Source: an uncultured Prevotella sp. (lineage in GTDB: Bacteria > Bacteroidota > Bacteroidia > Bacteroidales > Bacteroidaceae). From it: a DNA stretch of 11,925 nt. The stretch is taken from positions 1 through 11,925 of the forward strand of contig CAKPST010000058.1 in the NCBI GenBank assembly GCA_934183355.1. Direction: 5' to 3'. Of the stretch, positions 6,101 through 11,925 are shown one piece after another. The position numbers and the translations under genes are program-made. The notes under the pieces were generated by a model, which was not told where the DNA came from, made no database searches, and saw only the letters and a program-made list of their open reading frames with translations. The stretch's first letter is position 1. Each line of letters opens with the position of its first letter.

Positions 6101-7663
6101 CTATTCGATGAGCATGCGAGTGCTCTCCACTATGCGTCGGCGTCTTCTTGTGCTTTCGGTGAGCAGACAAGCGTCGAAATAGTGCTCCATTGTGGATAGA
6201 CGGCGTTCCCACCATTCGTCCGAGTCGGTCAGGTTGCCCATTTGCCACACGTCACATCCATTGGGGTTGATGTTGGCAGTGAGGTCGCCCTTGAGCACTA
6301 TGCCGAGTTGGCGTGCCAGTTGGTGGGCAGCGCATAGCTGCTGATGTAGCACAAACTGCACATAGTAGTAGAATGCGAGCTTCTTGTATGCCTTGGTGCG
6401 TGGGCTGGCTAATTGTCCGCGCTCAGCCTCTATCCATTCGTTGTGATTGGGCCACTGTCTGAAGTCGGAGATGTTGTAGGCATCGCGCAGATAGCTGTAT
6501 TGTGCGTAGGGCACGAGCCAATGCTCGTTGGTAGCGAGAAACCGCCTGTATACGGACGAGTGCATCACCTGGTCGCCGTCGATGTCGAAGGCTTGGTGCA
6601 GCCGCTGTATCTTGGCGTTGAACGTGGCTTGGTAGTCGGGCTCGGGGTCAGTGTTGAGGCTGATGCGCACCTGCTCGGCATGTTCGCGCTGCTTGGGGTC
6701 TTCGGATTGTGGCAGATTGCGCAGGTCGGCATGTATGGGGTGCAGGGCAAAGGCACTGATGGCAGAGTAGGGGGTGGCGTCGGCAGCAGTGTGTGTAGAG
6801 GTGGTGTCGTTGATGGGGCTTATGGTTATGACGTCTGCCGTTGCCGACAGTGCAGTCTGCTGTATGAGATTGGCGAGGTCGCCGAAGTCGCCGATGCCGC
6901 AACTTGTCTCTGAGCGCAGCTTCTTCATAGTTGTGAGTATGGTGGAGAGTGGTCTTGGACGGCGGCCGAAGTCGGCTTCGCCGACCTCGTAGACTATCAA
7001 TTCTCCTGGTTTGTTGTCTATGGGGAGTATCTTTCGGTGGGGCATGTTCTCCCATGTGCGAGAGCCGTCGGCATGATTGATGGCAAATCGGCAGAATGTA
7101 TAGTCGTCGATGTCGTCGGCATTGATGTCGGCAGTCCATTCGCACGTGTTGTGCAAGGTCATGTTGACGACGTTAGCCGTGTCCCAGATGTCGGTGTTGT
7201 TGTTGAGCGCCAAGGCAAGCGACTCGTCGTCCTCAATCTGCGGAGCGCGAGCCACAATGCGCATTATGCGTTCGTAGGGGTGGTGTTGGCATGCAGAGTG
7301 TCTCTGTCGTGCAGGACATTCGGTGTATGCCGCTGAGTAGAGTTGGGGTTGTAGTGGCTTGTCATGCCATATATTATATACGTGTATAGTAGATGCATGT
7401 GTCTTGTCGATATCGATTCGGTGTTTTATGACGTTCCATTCGCGTTTCTTCTCTTGCCTTGCGTTGCTGACAGTGAAGAAATAGTCGATGTGCGGATAGG
7501 ACTTTGGGTTCACGTTGTTCACGTGGCATGTCCATGTCTGTCCGTCGAATGTTGTCATTGCGAGGGGTGATATTTTTCGCTTTGTGTCGTCATTGATGAC
7601 AATGTGTAGTAGTATCTCATCGTCGTATGCGGCAGTATAGCTTAAATAGAACTTTATCGTCAT
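6101..7663 (-). CDS. Truncated GH77 (4-alpha-glucanotransferase-like) protein with two CBM20-like domains, probably inactive
   Basis: Length is 520 aa, against roughly 880-900 aa for Bacteroidetes 4-alpha-glucanotransferases (from memory). Two CBM20-like starch-binding domains come first: about 1-100 (W44, YFFTV at 61-65) and 130-225 (W160, W176, WEN at 204-206). The GH77 part begins near 235 with SETSCGIGDFGDL (251-263), PINDTT (283-288) and SAISAFALHP (300-309). It continues to LKGDLTANINPNGCDVW (457-473). Active relatives next have about 40 residues with MDGQAGAPP and GQNWGFPTYNW, which are absent here. YFDA is kept (495-498), but the FRIDH block with the nucleophile Asp reads CLLTE (499-503), and the protein ends soon after. 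The acid/base Glu and third Asp regions are gone. No signal peptide is seen. The long intact frame suggests a maintained glycan-binding pseudoenzyme; recent decay is the alternative. Confidence 0.85.
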   Translation of the reverse strand: MTIKFYLSYTAAYDDEILLHIVINDDTKRKISPLAMTTFDGQTWTCHVNNVNPKSYPHIDYFFTVSNARQEKKREWNVIKHRIDIDKTHASTIHVYNIWHDKPLQPQLYSAAYTECPARQRHSACQHHPYERIMRIVARAPQIEDDESLALALNNNTDIWDTANVVNMTLHNTCEWTADINADDIDDYTFCRFAINHADGSRTWENMPHRKILPIDNKPGELIVYEVGEADFGRRPRPLSTILTTMKKLRSETSCGIGDFGDLANLIQQTALSATADVITISPINDTTSTHTAADATPYSAISAFALHPIHADLRNLPQSEDPKQREHAEQVRISLNTDPEPDYQATFNAKIQRLHQAFDIDGDQVMHSSVYRRFLATNEHWLVPYAQYSYLRDAYNISDFRQWPNHNEWIEAERGQLASPRTKAYKKLAFYYYVQFVLHQQLCAAHQLARQLGIVLKGDLTANINPNGCDVWQMGNLTDSDEWWERRLSTMEHYFDACLLTESTRRRRRIVESTRMLIE

Positions 7664-7703
7664 AGGTTGGTGCGATTGGTTATATAGGTTGGCGTTAGGT
7701 TGT

Positions 7704-7735
7704 CAAAGTTAGAGAAAAATTTGTAATTGTGCAAG
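7704..7735 (-). promoter_or_regulatory. Predicted promoter of the GH77-like / GH95 operon
   Basis: On the minus strand TAACTTTG (7704-7711) matches TAnnTTTG exactly, with CTTG (7732-7735, one mismatch to TTTG) 20 bp upstream. The start codon at 7663 lies 41 bases downstream, giving a leader of about 35 nt. No separate promoter was seen in the 54-bp gap before GH95, so the two genes probably share this one. Confidence 0.5.
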
Positions 7736-7744
7736 ACATATACG

Positions 7745-7780
7745 AAAAAAGCCAGAAAGAAGTGATTCTTTCTGGCTTTT
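7745..7780 (-). terminator. Intrinsic terminator of the CAU tRNA transcript
   Basis: AAAAGCCAGAAAGAA (7747-7761) and TTCTTTCTGGCTTTT (7766-7780) pair perfectly over 15 bp around GTGA. On the minus strand the stem ends in TTTTTT (7750 down to 7745). It lies just past the tRNA 3' end and insulates the tRNA from the GH77-like gene promoter. Confidence 0.88.
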
Positions 7781-7786
7781 CGTAAG

Positions 7787-7860
7787 TAGCGGGACCCAGG
7801 ATTGAACTGGGGACCTCATGATTATGAATCATGCGCTCTAACCAGCTGAGCTATCCCGCC
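7787..7860 (-). tRNA. tRNA with anticodon CAU, probably elongator tRNA-Met
   Basis: Read on the minus strand, the acceptor stem is GGCGGGA/TCCCGCT (one G-T pair at the end) with discriminator A. The D stem is GCTC/GAGC, the anticodon stem CATGA/TCATG, and the loop TTCATAA with CAT at 7826-7824. The T arm is CCCAG-TTCAATC-CTGGG. The length is 74 nt and no CCA is encoded. The G1-T72 wobble is not the mismatch expected of an initiator. Elongator Met is preferred because the anticodon arm resembles that of other elongator Met tRNAs, but a lysidine-modified tRNA-Ile2 cannot be excluded by eye. Confidence 0.9.
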
Positions 7861-7890
7861 ATCGTGTTGCATCGTTCTTGATTGCGGGTG

Positions 7891-7921
7891 CAAAGGTAGC
7901 ACTTTTTTGTTAACCTCCAAA
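7891..7921 (-). promoter_or_regulatory. Consensus Bacteroidetes promoter of the CAU tRNA
   Basis: On the minus strand TTTG (7918-7921) and TACCTTTG (7891-7898) are separated by exactly 19 bp. Both boxes match the -33/-7 consensus perfectly, the best promoter in the window. Transcription should start about 20-25 bases before the tRNA. Confidence 0.8.
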
Positions 7922-7961
7922 ACTTTTCCAAGTTTTTTTTCACTTTATAGGCAAAAAAATG

Positions 7962-7969
7962 TAATTTTG
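7962..7969 (+). promoter_or_regulatory. Predicted -7 element for the START-like gene
   Basis: TAATTTTG matches TAnnTTTG exactly and lies 84 bases before the ATG at 8054. Upstream is a T-rich tract (7933-7940) rather than a clean -33 TTTG. The leader would begin near an imperfect hairpin, GTGAAAAG-GCA-CTTTTACAC (7973-7991). This promoter is back-to-back with the tRNA promoter. Confidence 0.5.
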
Positions 7970-8053
7970 CATGTGAAAAGGCACTTTTACACCATGTTGA
8001 GGCCTAATTGAGCGTTTTTTATACCTAATATTGAAAAAACTAAAGGCATTGGG

Positions 8054-8449
8054 ATGAAGACAATAAAATTAGAAATCGAGCACCCCTTGATGTCCACATC
8101 GCGAAATATTGTGTGGAAACTCATCGGCACGGCACCCGGACTGGCATGCTGGATAGCCGACCGAGTGGAATTGGAGGGCGACACATTGACCCTGTCGTGG
8201 GGCGACGAGTGGCGCCATCATGAAACGCGCAGTGCCACTGTGCTTGTTCTCGACCGCTATAAATGTATAAGGTGGAGATGGGACGACGACCCAGATGACA
8301 CGTATGTGGAGATAAGAATGGACCGCATAGATATATCGGGCGGCATAACGCTGCACATCACCGACTTCACACCAGAGGACGACAAAGAGTGGTTGTATAG
8401 CACATGGCAGCACAACTTCGACAGACTGAGAATGAGCAGCGGTGTGTAG
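8054..8449 (+). CDS. START-like domain protein (Bacteroidetes START_2 / AHSA1-like)
   Basis: This small soluble protein of 131 aa has no signal peptide or membrane segment. The pattern of a long N-terminal strand (KTIKLEIEHPLMSTSRNIVWKLI), an acidic-aromatic middle (WGDEWRHHETRSATVL) and a C-terminal helix (EDDKEWLYSTWQHNFDRLR) fits the helix-grip fold of START/Bet v1-like proteins, which bind hydrophobic ligands. The W-x-N-F-D-R-L ending is the part I recognise most strongly. The next gene is a lipopolysaccharide-export permease, and this pairing is, from memory, conserved in Bacteroidetes. A lipid-related role is conceivable but not shown. The ligand is unknown. An exact -7 box stands between this gene and the next, so they may be transcribed separately. 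Confidence 0.82.
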   Translation: MKTIKLEIEHPLMSTSRNIVWKLIGTAPGLACWIADRVELEGDTLTLSWGDEWRHHETRSATVLVLDRYKCIRWRWDDDPDDTYVEIRMDRIDISGGITLHITDFTPEDDKEWLYSTWQHNFDRLRMSSGV

Positions 8450-8519
8450 ACGATAGACAACAAATAGGTAGTGGTGCCACAAAAATCATAAAATGTAGGA
8501 GTTTGTGAAATTTTTATGC

Positions 8520-8527
8520 TAATTTTG
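8520..8527 (+). promoter_or_regulatory. Predicted -7 element for the LptF/LptG-family gene
   Basis: TAATTTTG matches TAnnTTTG exactly, 60 bases before the ATG at 8588. A TTTG at 8502-8505 is only 14 bp upstream, shorter than the usual 19-20 bp, so the -33 box is doubtful. The 138-bp gap shows no terminator after the START-like gene. Confidence 0.45.
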
Positions 8528-8587
8528 CAGACACATATCCTGTATGCCTATATTATATATAAGGTGTAAGGGGAAAATAGAAAAAGT

Positions 8588-10495
8588 ATGTTTCGAATCA
8601 AAAAATTAGATATATTCATCGCCAAACAGTTCGGCTTGCTCTTTGTGGGCACCTTCTTCATCTGCCAGTTTGTGCTGATGATGCAGTTTTTGTGGCGTTA
8701 TATCGACGAACTCATTGGCAAGGGACTGTCGATGGATGTGCTAGCCGAATTCTTCTGGCACATGGGATTGATGCTTGTGCCGCAGGCGCTGCCGCTTGCC
8801 ATCCTGCTATCGTCGCTCATCACATTTGGAAATATGGGCGAAAGCTCGGAGCTGACAGCTATCAAGGCAGCCGGAATATCGCTGATGCAGGCGTTCCGTT
8901 CGCTCATTGTCATAACCGTGGCAATAAGTTTTGTGTCAATATATTTCCAAAACACCATCGGACCTAATGCCAACCGCAAGTTGGGACTGATGCTGATGTC
9001 GATGAAGCAGAAGAGTCCGGAGCTGGAGATACCAGAGGGAATATTCTATGACGGAATACCAAACTCCAACCTCTATGTGCAGAAGAAAGACATGAACACG
9101 GGCAAGCTATATGGCATCATGATTTATCGAATGACGGGTTCGTACGAAGATCAGGCGATAATACTTGCCGATTCGGGCATGCTACAGGCAACTGCCGAGA
9201 AGAAACACTTGCTGCTGACGCTGTGGAGTGGAGAGTGGTTTGAGAATATGAAGGCACAGGAGATGGCGGGTAGCGCCGCTGTGCCATACAGACGAGAGTC
9301 GTTCATAGCCAAACGCATAGTGCTCGACTACGACGGCGACTTCAATATCAACGACGCATCGTCGATGTCGAATGATGCTCGTGGCAAGGGATTTGACAAG
9401 ATTGCTCGCGATATGGACTCCATATCGGCACAGTATGACAGCATTGGACGCTCGTATTATGTAGCCGACAAGCGCATGGCTTATGCATTGCCGCGTGTGT
9501 CGAAAGCCGACTCACTGCGCTCGTTGAAACTTGCGACTACTATCGCGTATAATGTAGACTCGGCATTTGCACGGCTTACACCCGACGCCAAACGCTCGGC
9601 TGTGAACTATGCGCAGCAAAAGGTGCAGGCGCGTGTGAGCGATCTCGACTTTAAGTCGATGGTGACTGGCGACGGCGACCGACTAATACGACAGCATAAG
9701 ATAGAGTGGGTGGCTAAGATTACGCTGGCACTGACGTGTCTGATATTCTTCTTTATAGGCGCTCCACTTGGTGCCATCATACGTAAGGGCGGATTGGGTC
9801 TGCCGGTGCTGATTTCAGTGCTCGTGTTTATTGTGTATTATATTCTCGACAACTCGGGCTATCGTATGGCTCGTGGAGGTATGTGGACTATATGGTTTGG
9901 TAAGGGTCTTGCCCCGGCTGTGCTCATACCAATGGCTGTATTCTTCACATATAAGGCTACAAACGACTCGGTGGTGTTCAATATGGACCTTTATGCCGAT
10001 ATATTCAGACGTCTGCTCGGACTGCGTGTCAAACGACCCATCTACCGCAAGGAGGTGGTGATAAACGACCCTGACTATGCTGCCGACTTGGAACGATTGA
10101 ACGCAATAACTGCCGACATAGAGCAATACTCGCTGTCACATCGTCTGCGACATGCGCCCAACTGGGTGAAGGTGTTCTTCAAGTATGAGCCCGACCATGT
10201 GATAGAGCGTGTCAATGAGGAGCTGGAGGCTGTGATAGAAGACCTCAGCAACTCACGCGACCGCACCATTGTCAATCATCTCAGTGCCTATCCGATGATG
10301 TCGGTGAAGGCACATACCCGACCATTTGAGCGTCGTTGGCTCAATGTGTTGTCGGCAGTGCTGATTCCGGTTGGAGTGTTGCTCTACTTGCGCATGTGGC
10401 GATTCAGACTGCGTCTGTGGCGCGACCTACGCACGGTGAAGGCAGAGAACGAAATCATAACAGATAGAATAAAGGCTGTGATGGCTAAACGATAG
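8588..10495 (+). CDS. LptF/LptG-family (YjgP/YjgQ) lipopolysaccharide export permease
   Basis: The protein has 635 aa. Predicted membrane segments lie near residues 17-36, 58-80, 103-121, 374-394, 403-421 and 438-455, with a large periplasmic part (about 125-370) between the third and fourth. This is the standard LptF/LptG layout. The short N-terminal LDIFIAKQF and the GESSELTAIKAAGISL loop (84-99) are family marks; that loop contacts the LptB ATPase. LptF and LptG form the inner-membrane channel that lifts lipopolysaccharide into the Lpt bridge. It is longer than the Escherichia coli proteins (about 355-365 aa): the periplasmic part is enlarged and residues 460-635 form a charged cytoplasmic region with a seventh hydrophobic segment (585-602), which I recall as usual in Bacteroidetes. 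Whether it acts as LptF or LptG is not clear. RibBA follows after 71 bp. Confidence 0.92.
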   Translation: MFRIKKLDIFIAKQFGLLFVGTFFICQFVLMMQFLWRYIDELIGKGLSMDVLAEFFWHMGLMLVPQALPLAILLSSLITFGNMGESSELTAIKAAGISLMQAFRSLIVITVAISFVSIYFQNTIGPNANRKLGLMLMSMKQKSPELEIPEGIFYDGIPNSNLYVQKKDMNTGKLYGIMIYRMTGSYEDQAIILADSGMLQATAEKKHLLLTLWSGEWFENMKAQEMAGSAAVPYRRESFIAKRIVLDYDGDFNINDASSMSNDARGKGFDKIARDMDSISAQYDSIGRSYYVADKRMAYALPRVSKADSLRSLKLATTIAYNVDSAFARLTPDAKRSAVNYAQQKVQARVSDLDFKSMVTGDGDRLIRQHKIEWVAKITLALTCLIFFFIGAPLGAIIRKGGLGLPVLISVLVFIVYYILDNSGYRMARGGMWTIWFGKGLAPAVLIPMAVFFTYKATNDSVVFNMDLYADIFRRLLGLRVKRPIYRKEVVINDPDYAADLERLNAITADIEQYSLSHRLRHAPNWVKVFFKYEPDHVIERVNEELEAVIEDLSNSRDRTIVNHLSAYPMMSVKAHTRPFERRWLNVLSAVLIPVGVLLYLRMWRFRLRLWRDLRTVKAENEIITDRIKAVMAKR

Positions 10496-10566
10496 ATGTG
10501 ATAAAAGGACTGTAGCCTCACACATTATTATAATATAAAACATTTAACAACTAACATCATAATAAA

Positions 10567-11778
10567 ATGGAAGAGTTCAAGCTTAGTAGCATCGAAGATG
10601 CTCTGAAGGATTTCAAGGACGGTAAGTTCGTAATCGTTGTTGACGATGAGGACCGCGAGAACGAGGGCGACCTCATCATCGCTGCCGAGAAAATCACTCC
10701 GGAAAAAGTGAATTTCATGCTCAAGAACGCACGTGGCGTGCTCTGTGCGCCCATAACGCTCTCAAGATGTGAGGAACTTGACCTGCCCCACCAGGTGAGT
10801 GACAACACGTCGATGCTCGGCACGCCGTTCACCGTGACAGTAGACAAACTCGAAGGATGCTCCACTGGCGTGTCTACACACGACCGTGCTGCTACAATAC
10901 AGGCTCTCGCCGACCCGAAGTCGACTCCGCAGACATTCGGTCGTCCGGGACATATCAACCCTCTCTATGCACAGGACAATGGTGTGCTGCGCCGCTGCGG
11001 ACACACTGAGGCTGCCGTAGACCTCTGTCGTCTTGCCGGACTCTATCCTGCCGGAGCCTTGATGGAGATTATGAACGAGGATGGCACAATGGCTCGCATG
11101 CCCGATTTGCAGAAGATGGCTGTGGAGTGGGGATTGCGTATCATCACTATCAAGGACCTTATTGCTTATCGCCTCAAGAAGGAGTCGATTATCGAAGTGG
11201 GCGAGGAGGTTGAGATGCCGACAGAGTGGGGACACTTCCGTCTTATCCCGTTCCGTCAGCAGAGCAACGGACTGGAGCACATGGCACTCGTGAAGGGTGA
11301 GTGGCGCGAAGACGAACCAGTGCTCGTGCGTGTACATTCATCGTGTGCGACTGGCGATATTCTCGGATCTAAGCGTTGCGATTGCGGTCAGCAGTTGCAC
11401 AAGGCGATGGAGATGATTGAGAAGGAAGGCAAGGGTGTGCTCGTATACATGCAGCAGGAAGGACGCGGCATTGGACTCATGAACAAGATAGAGGCTTATA
11501 AGTTGCAGGAAGAGGGCTACGACACTGTTGATGCCAATACTCATCTTGGATTTAAGCCCGACGAGCGCGACTATGGTTGCGGTGCACAGATGCTCCGTCA
11601 TCTGGGTGTACACAAAATGCGTCTGCTGACCAACAACCCGACCAAGCGTGTGGGTCTTGAGGCTTATGGACTCGAAATCGTGGAGAATGTGCCTATCGAG
11701 GTTGTACCAAACAAGTATAATGAGCGCTATCTTATGACAAAGCGCGACCGTATGGGACATACACTGCACTTGAAGTAA
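10567..11778 (+). CDS. ribBA: RibBA, 3,4-dihydroxy-2-butanone-4-phosphate synthase / GTP cyclohydrolase II
   Basis: The 403-aa bifunctional enzyme catalyses both entry reactions of riboflavin synthesis in the cytoplasm. The RibB half (1-202) has the acidic loop [11 protein letters not shown] (26-36), [10 protein letters not shown] (99-108), GHINPLYA (128-135) and GHTEAAVDL (145-153), forming the metal and ribulose-5-phosphate site. The RibA half (about 205-403) has the zinc cysteines C260, C271 and C273 in [24 protein letters not shown] (296-304) and the C-terminal block [16 protein letters not shown] (354-369). Length and all active-site motifs are normal, so both activities should be intact. 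Its 71-bp upstream gap has no TAnnTTTG box and no room for a typical FMN riboswitch, so it is probably co-transcribed with the permease gene. Confidence 0.97.
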   Translation: MEEFKLSSIEDALKDFKDGKFVIVVDDEDRENEGDLIIAAEKITPEKVNFMLKNARGVLCAPITLSRCEELDLPHQVSDNTSMLGTPFTVTVDKLEGCSTGVSTHDRAATIQALADPKSTPQTFGRPGHINPLYAQDNGVLRRCGHTEAAVDLCRLAGLYPAGALMEIMNEDGTMARMPDLQKMAVEWGLRIITIKDLIAYRLKKESIIEVGEEVEMPTEWGHFRLIPFRQQSNGLEHMALVKGEWREDEPVLVRVHSSCATGDILGSKRCDCGQQLHKAMEMIEKEGKGVLVYMQQEGRGIGLMNKIEAYKLQEEGYDTVDANTHLGFKPDERDYGCGAQMLRHLGVHKMRLLTNNPTKRVGLEAYGLEIVENVPIEVVPNKYNERYLMTKRDRMGHTLHLK

Positions 11779-11925
11779 ATCATACTCTATAATTACTCGT
11801 TAATACTTTTTGGGGGTGAAGTACAACGGTGAGGTGGTGTAAGACGACAACGTCAACAACGGGTCAACAACAATAAAAAGAATGTACGCCTGTGCCAACC
11901 GGCACGGCTTTGTGGTGAGCAGCCG
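11779..11925. other. Region after ribBA without a recognisable gene
   Basis: No open frame of note is seen before the window ends. A direct repeat GTCAACAAC occurs at 11852-11860 and 11863-11871. A short GC-rich hairpin with one bulged base (GCCTGTGCC-AACC-GGCACGGC) lies near 11888-11908. It is followed on the plus strand only by TTTGTGG, so a terminator call is not secure. The stretch could also begin a noncoding RNA cut off by the window edge. Confidence 0.3.

Noticed and set aside
6413..6913. 166-codon plus-strand open frame
   Set aside because: It is antisense to the GH77-like gene, rich in Val and Gly as expected of a shadow frame, and has no recognisable domain.
8069..8482. 137-codon minus-strand open frame opposite the START-like gene
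   Set aside because: It is antisense to a recognisable START-like protein that has a promoter and conserved neighbours, and its own product resembles no family I know.
10496..10566. FMN riboswitch before ribBA
   Set aside because: The gap is only 71 bp and AT-rich, without the conserved elements of an RFN aptamer.
10762..11337. 191-codon minus-strand open frame
   Set aside because: It is antisense to the intact ribBA gene and has no motif of its own.

Overview
The window looks like chromosomal DNA from a Bacteroidales bacterium, most likely Prevotella or a close relative. The evidence is several matches to the Bacteroidetes promoter form (-7 TAnnTTTG, in one case with a -33 TTTG 19 bp away), A-rich leaders mostly without Shine-Dalgarno sequences, tRNA genes without an encoded CCA, a secreted GH95 enzyme, a two-CBM20 GH77-type protein, and the order START-like protein / LptF-LptG permease / RibBA, which I recall as typical of the group. 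The genus is an inference.

Positions 1-3580 form an AT-rich, accessory-looking segment. It opens with a tRNA-Lys(UUU), missing its first three bases, and a strong terminator. Two minus-strand genes of unknown biological role follow: a DUF1016/YhcG-type PD-(D/E)XK nuclease (223-1371) and a DUF1703-type AAA-ATPase with a C-terminal PD-(D/E)XK domain (1887-3446). The 515 bp between them hold a repeat structure bounded by perfect 23-bp inverted repeats, containing a 22-bp tandem array, a perfect 14-bp hairpin and many copies of two short motifs. It resembles a MITE-like or iteron-like element. Just before the nuclease gene's 3' end lies a nine-codon stretch that resembles the start of a type I restriction specificity subunit (HsdS).

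Positions 3587-7663 hold a two-gene minus-strand carbohydrate unit. A promoter at about 7704-7735 leads into a 520-aa protein with two CBM20-like domains and a GH77 (4-alpha-glucanotransferase) domain that stops where the catalytic nucleophile should be, so it should be inactive. Then, 54 bp on, comes a complete secreted GH95 alpha-L-fucosidase/galactosidase. A 16-bp-stem terminator closes the unit. No SusC/SusD pair, sensor or transporter is present.

Positions 7745-7969 hold a minus-strand CAU tRNA with its own promoter and terminator, back-to-back with a plus-strand promoter. From 8054 to 11778 lie three plus-strand housekeeping genes: a START-like domain protein, an LptF/LptG-family permease (lipopolysaccharide export) and RibBA (riboflavin synthesis). 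The last 147 bases show no gene.

The items most worth a second look are the truncated GH77-like protein in an operon with GH95, the inverted-repeat element at 1519-1867, and the possible HsdS remnant.
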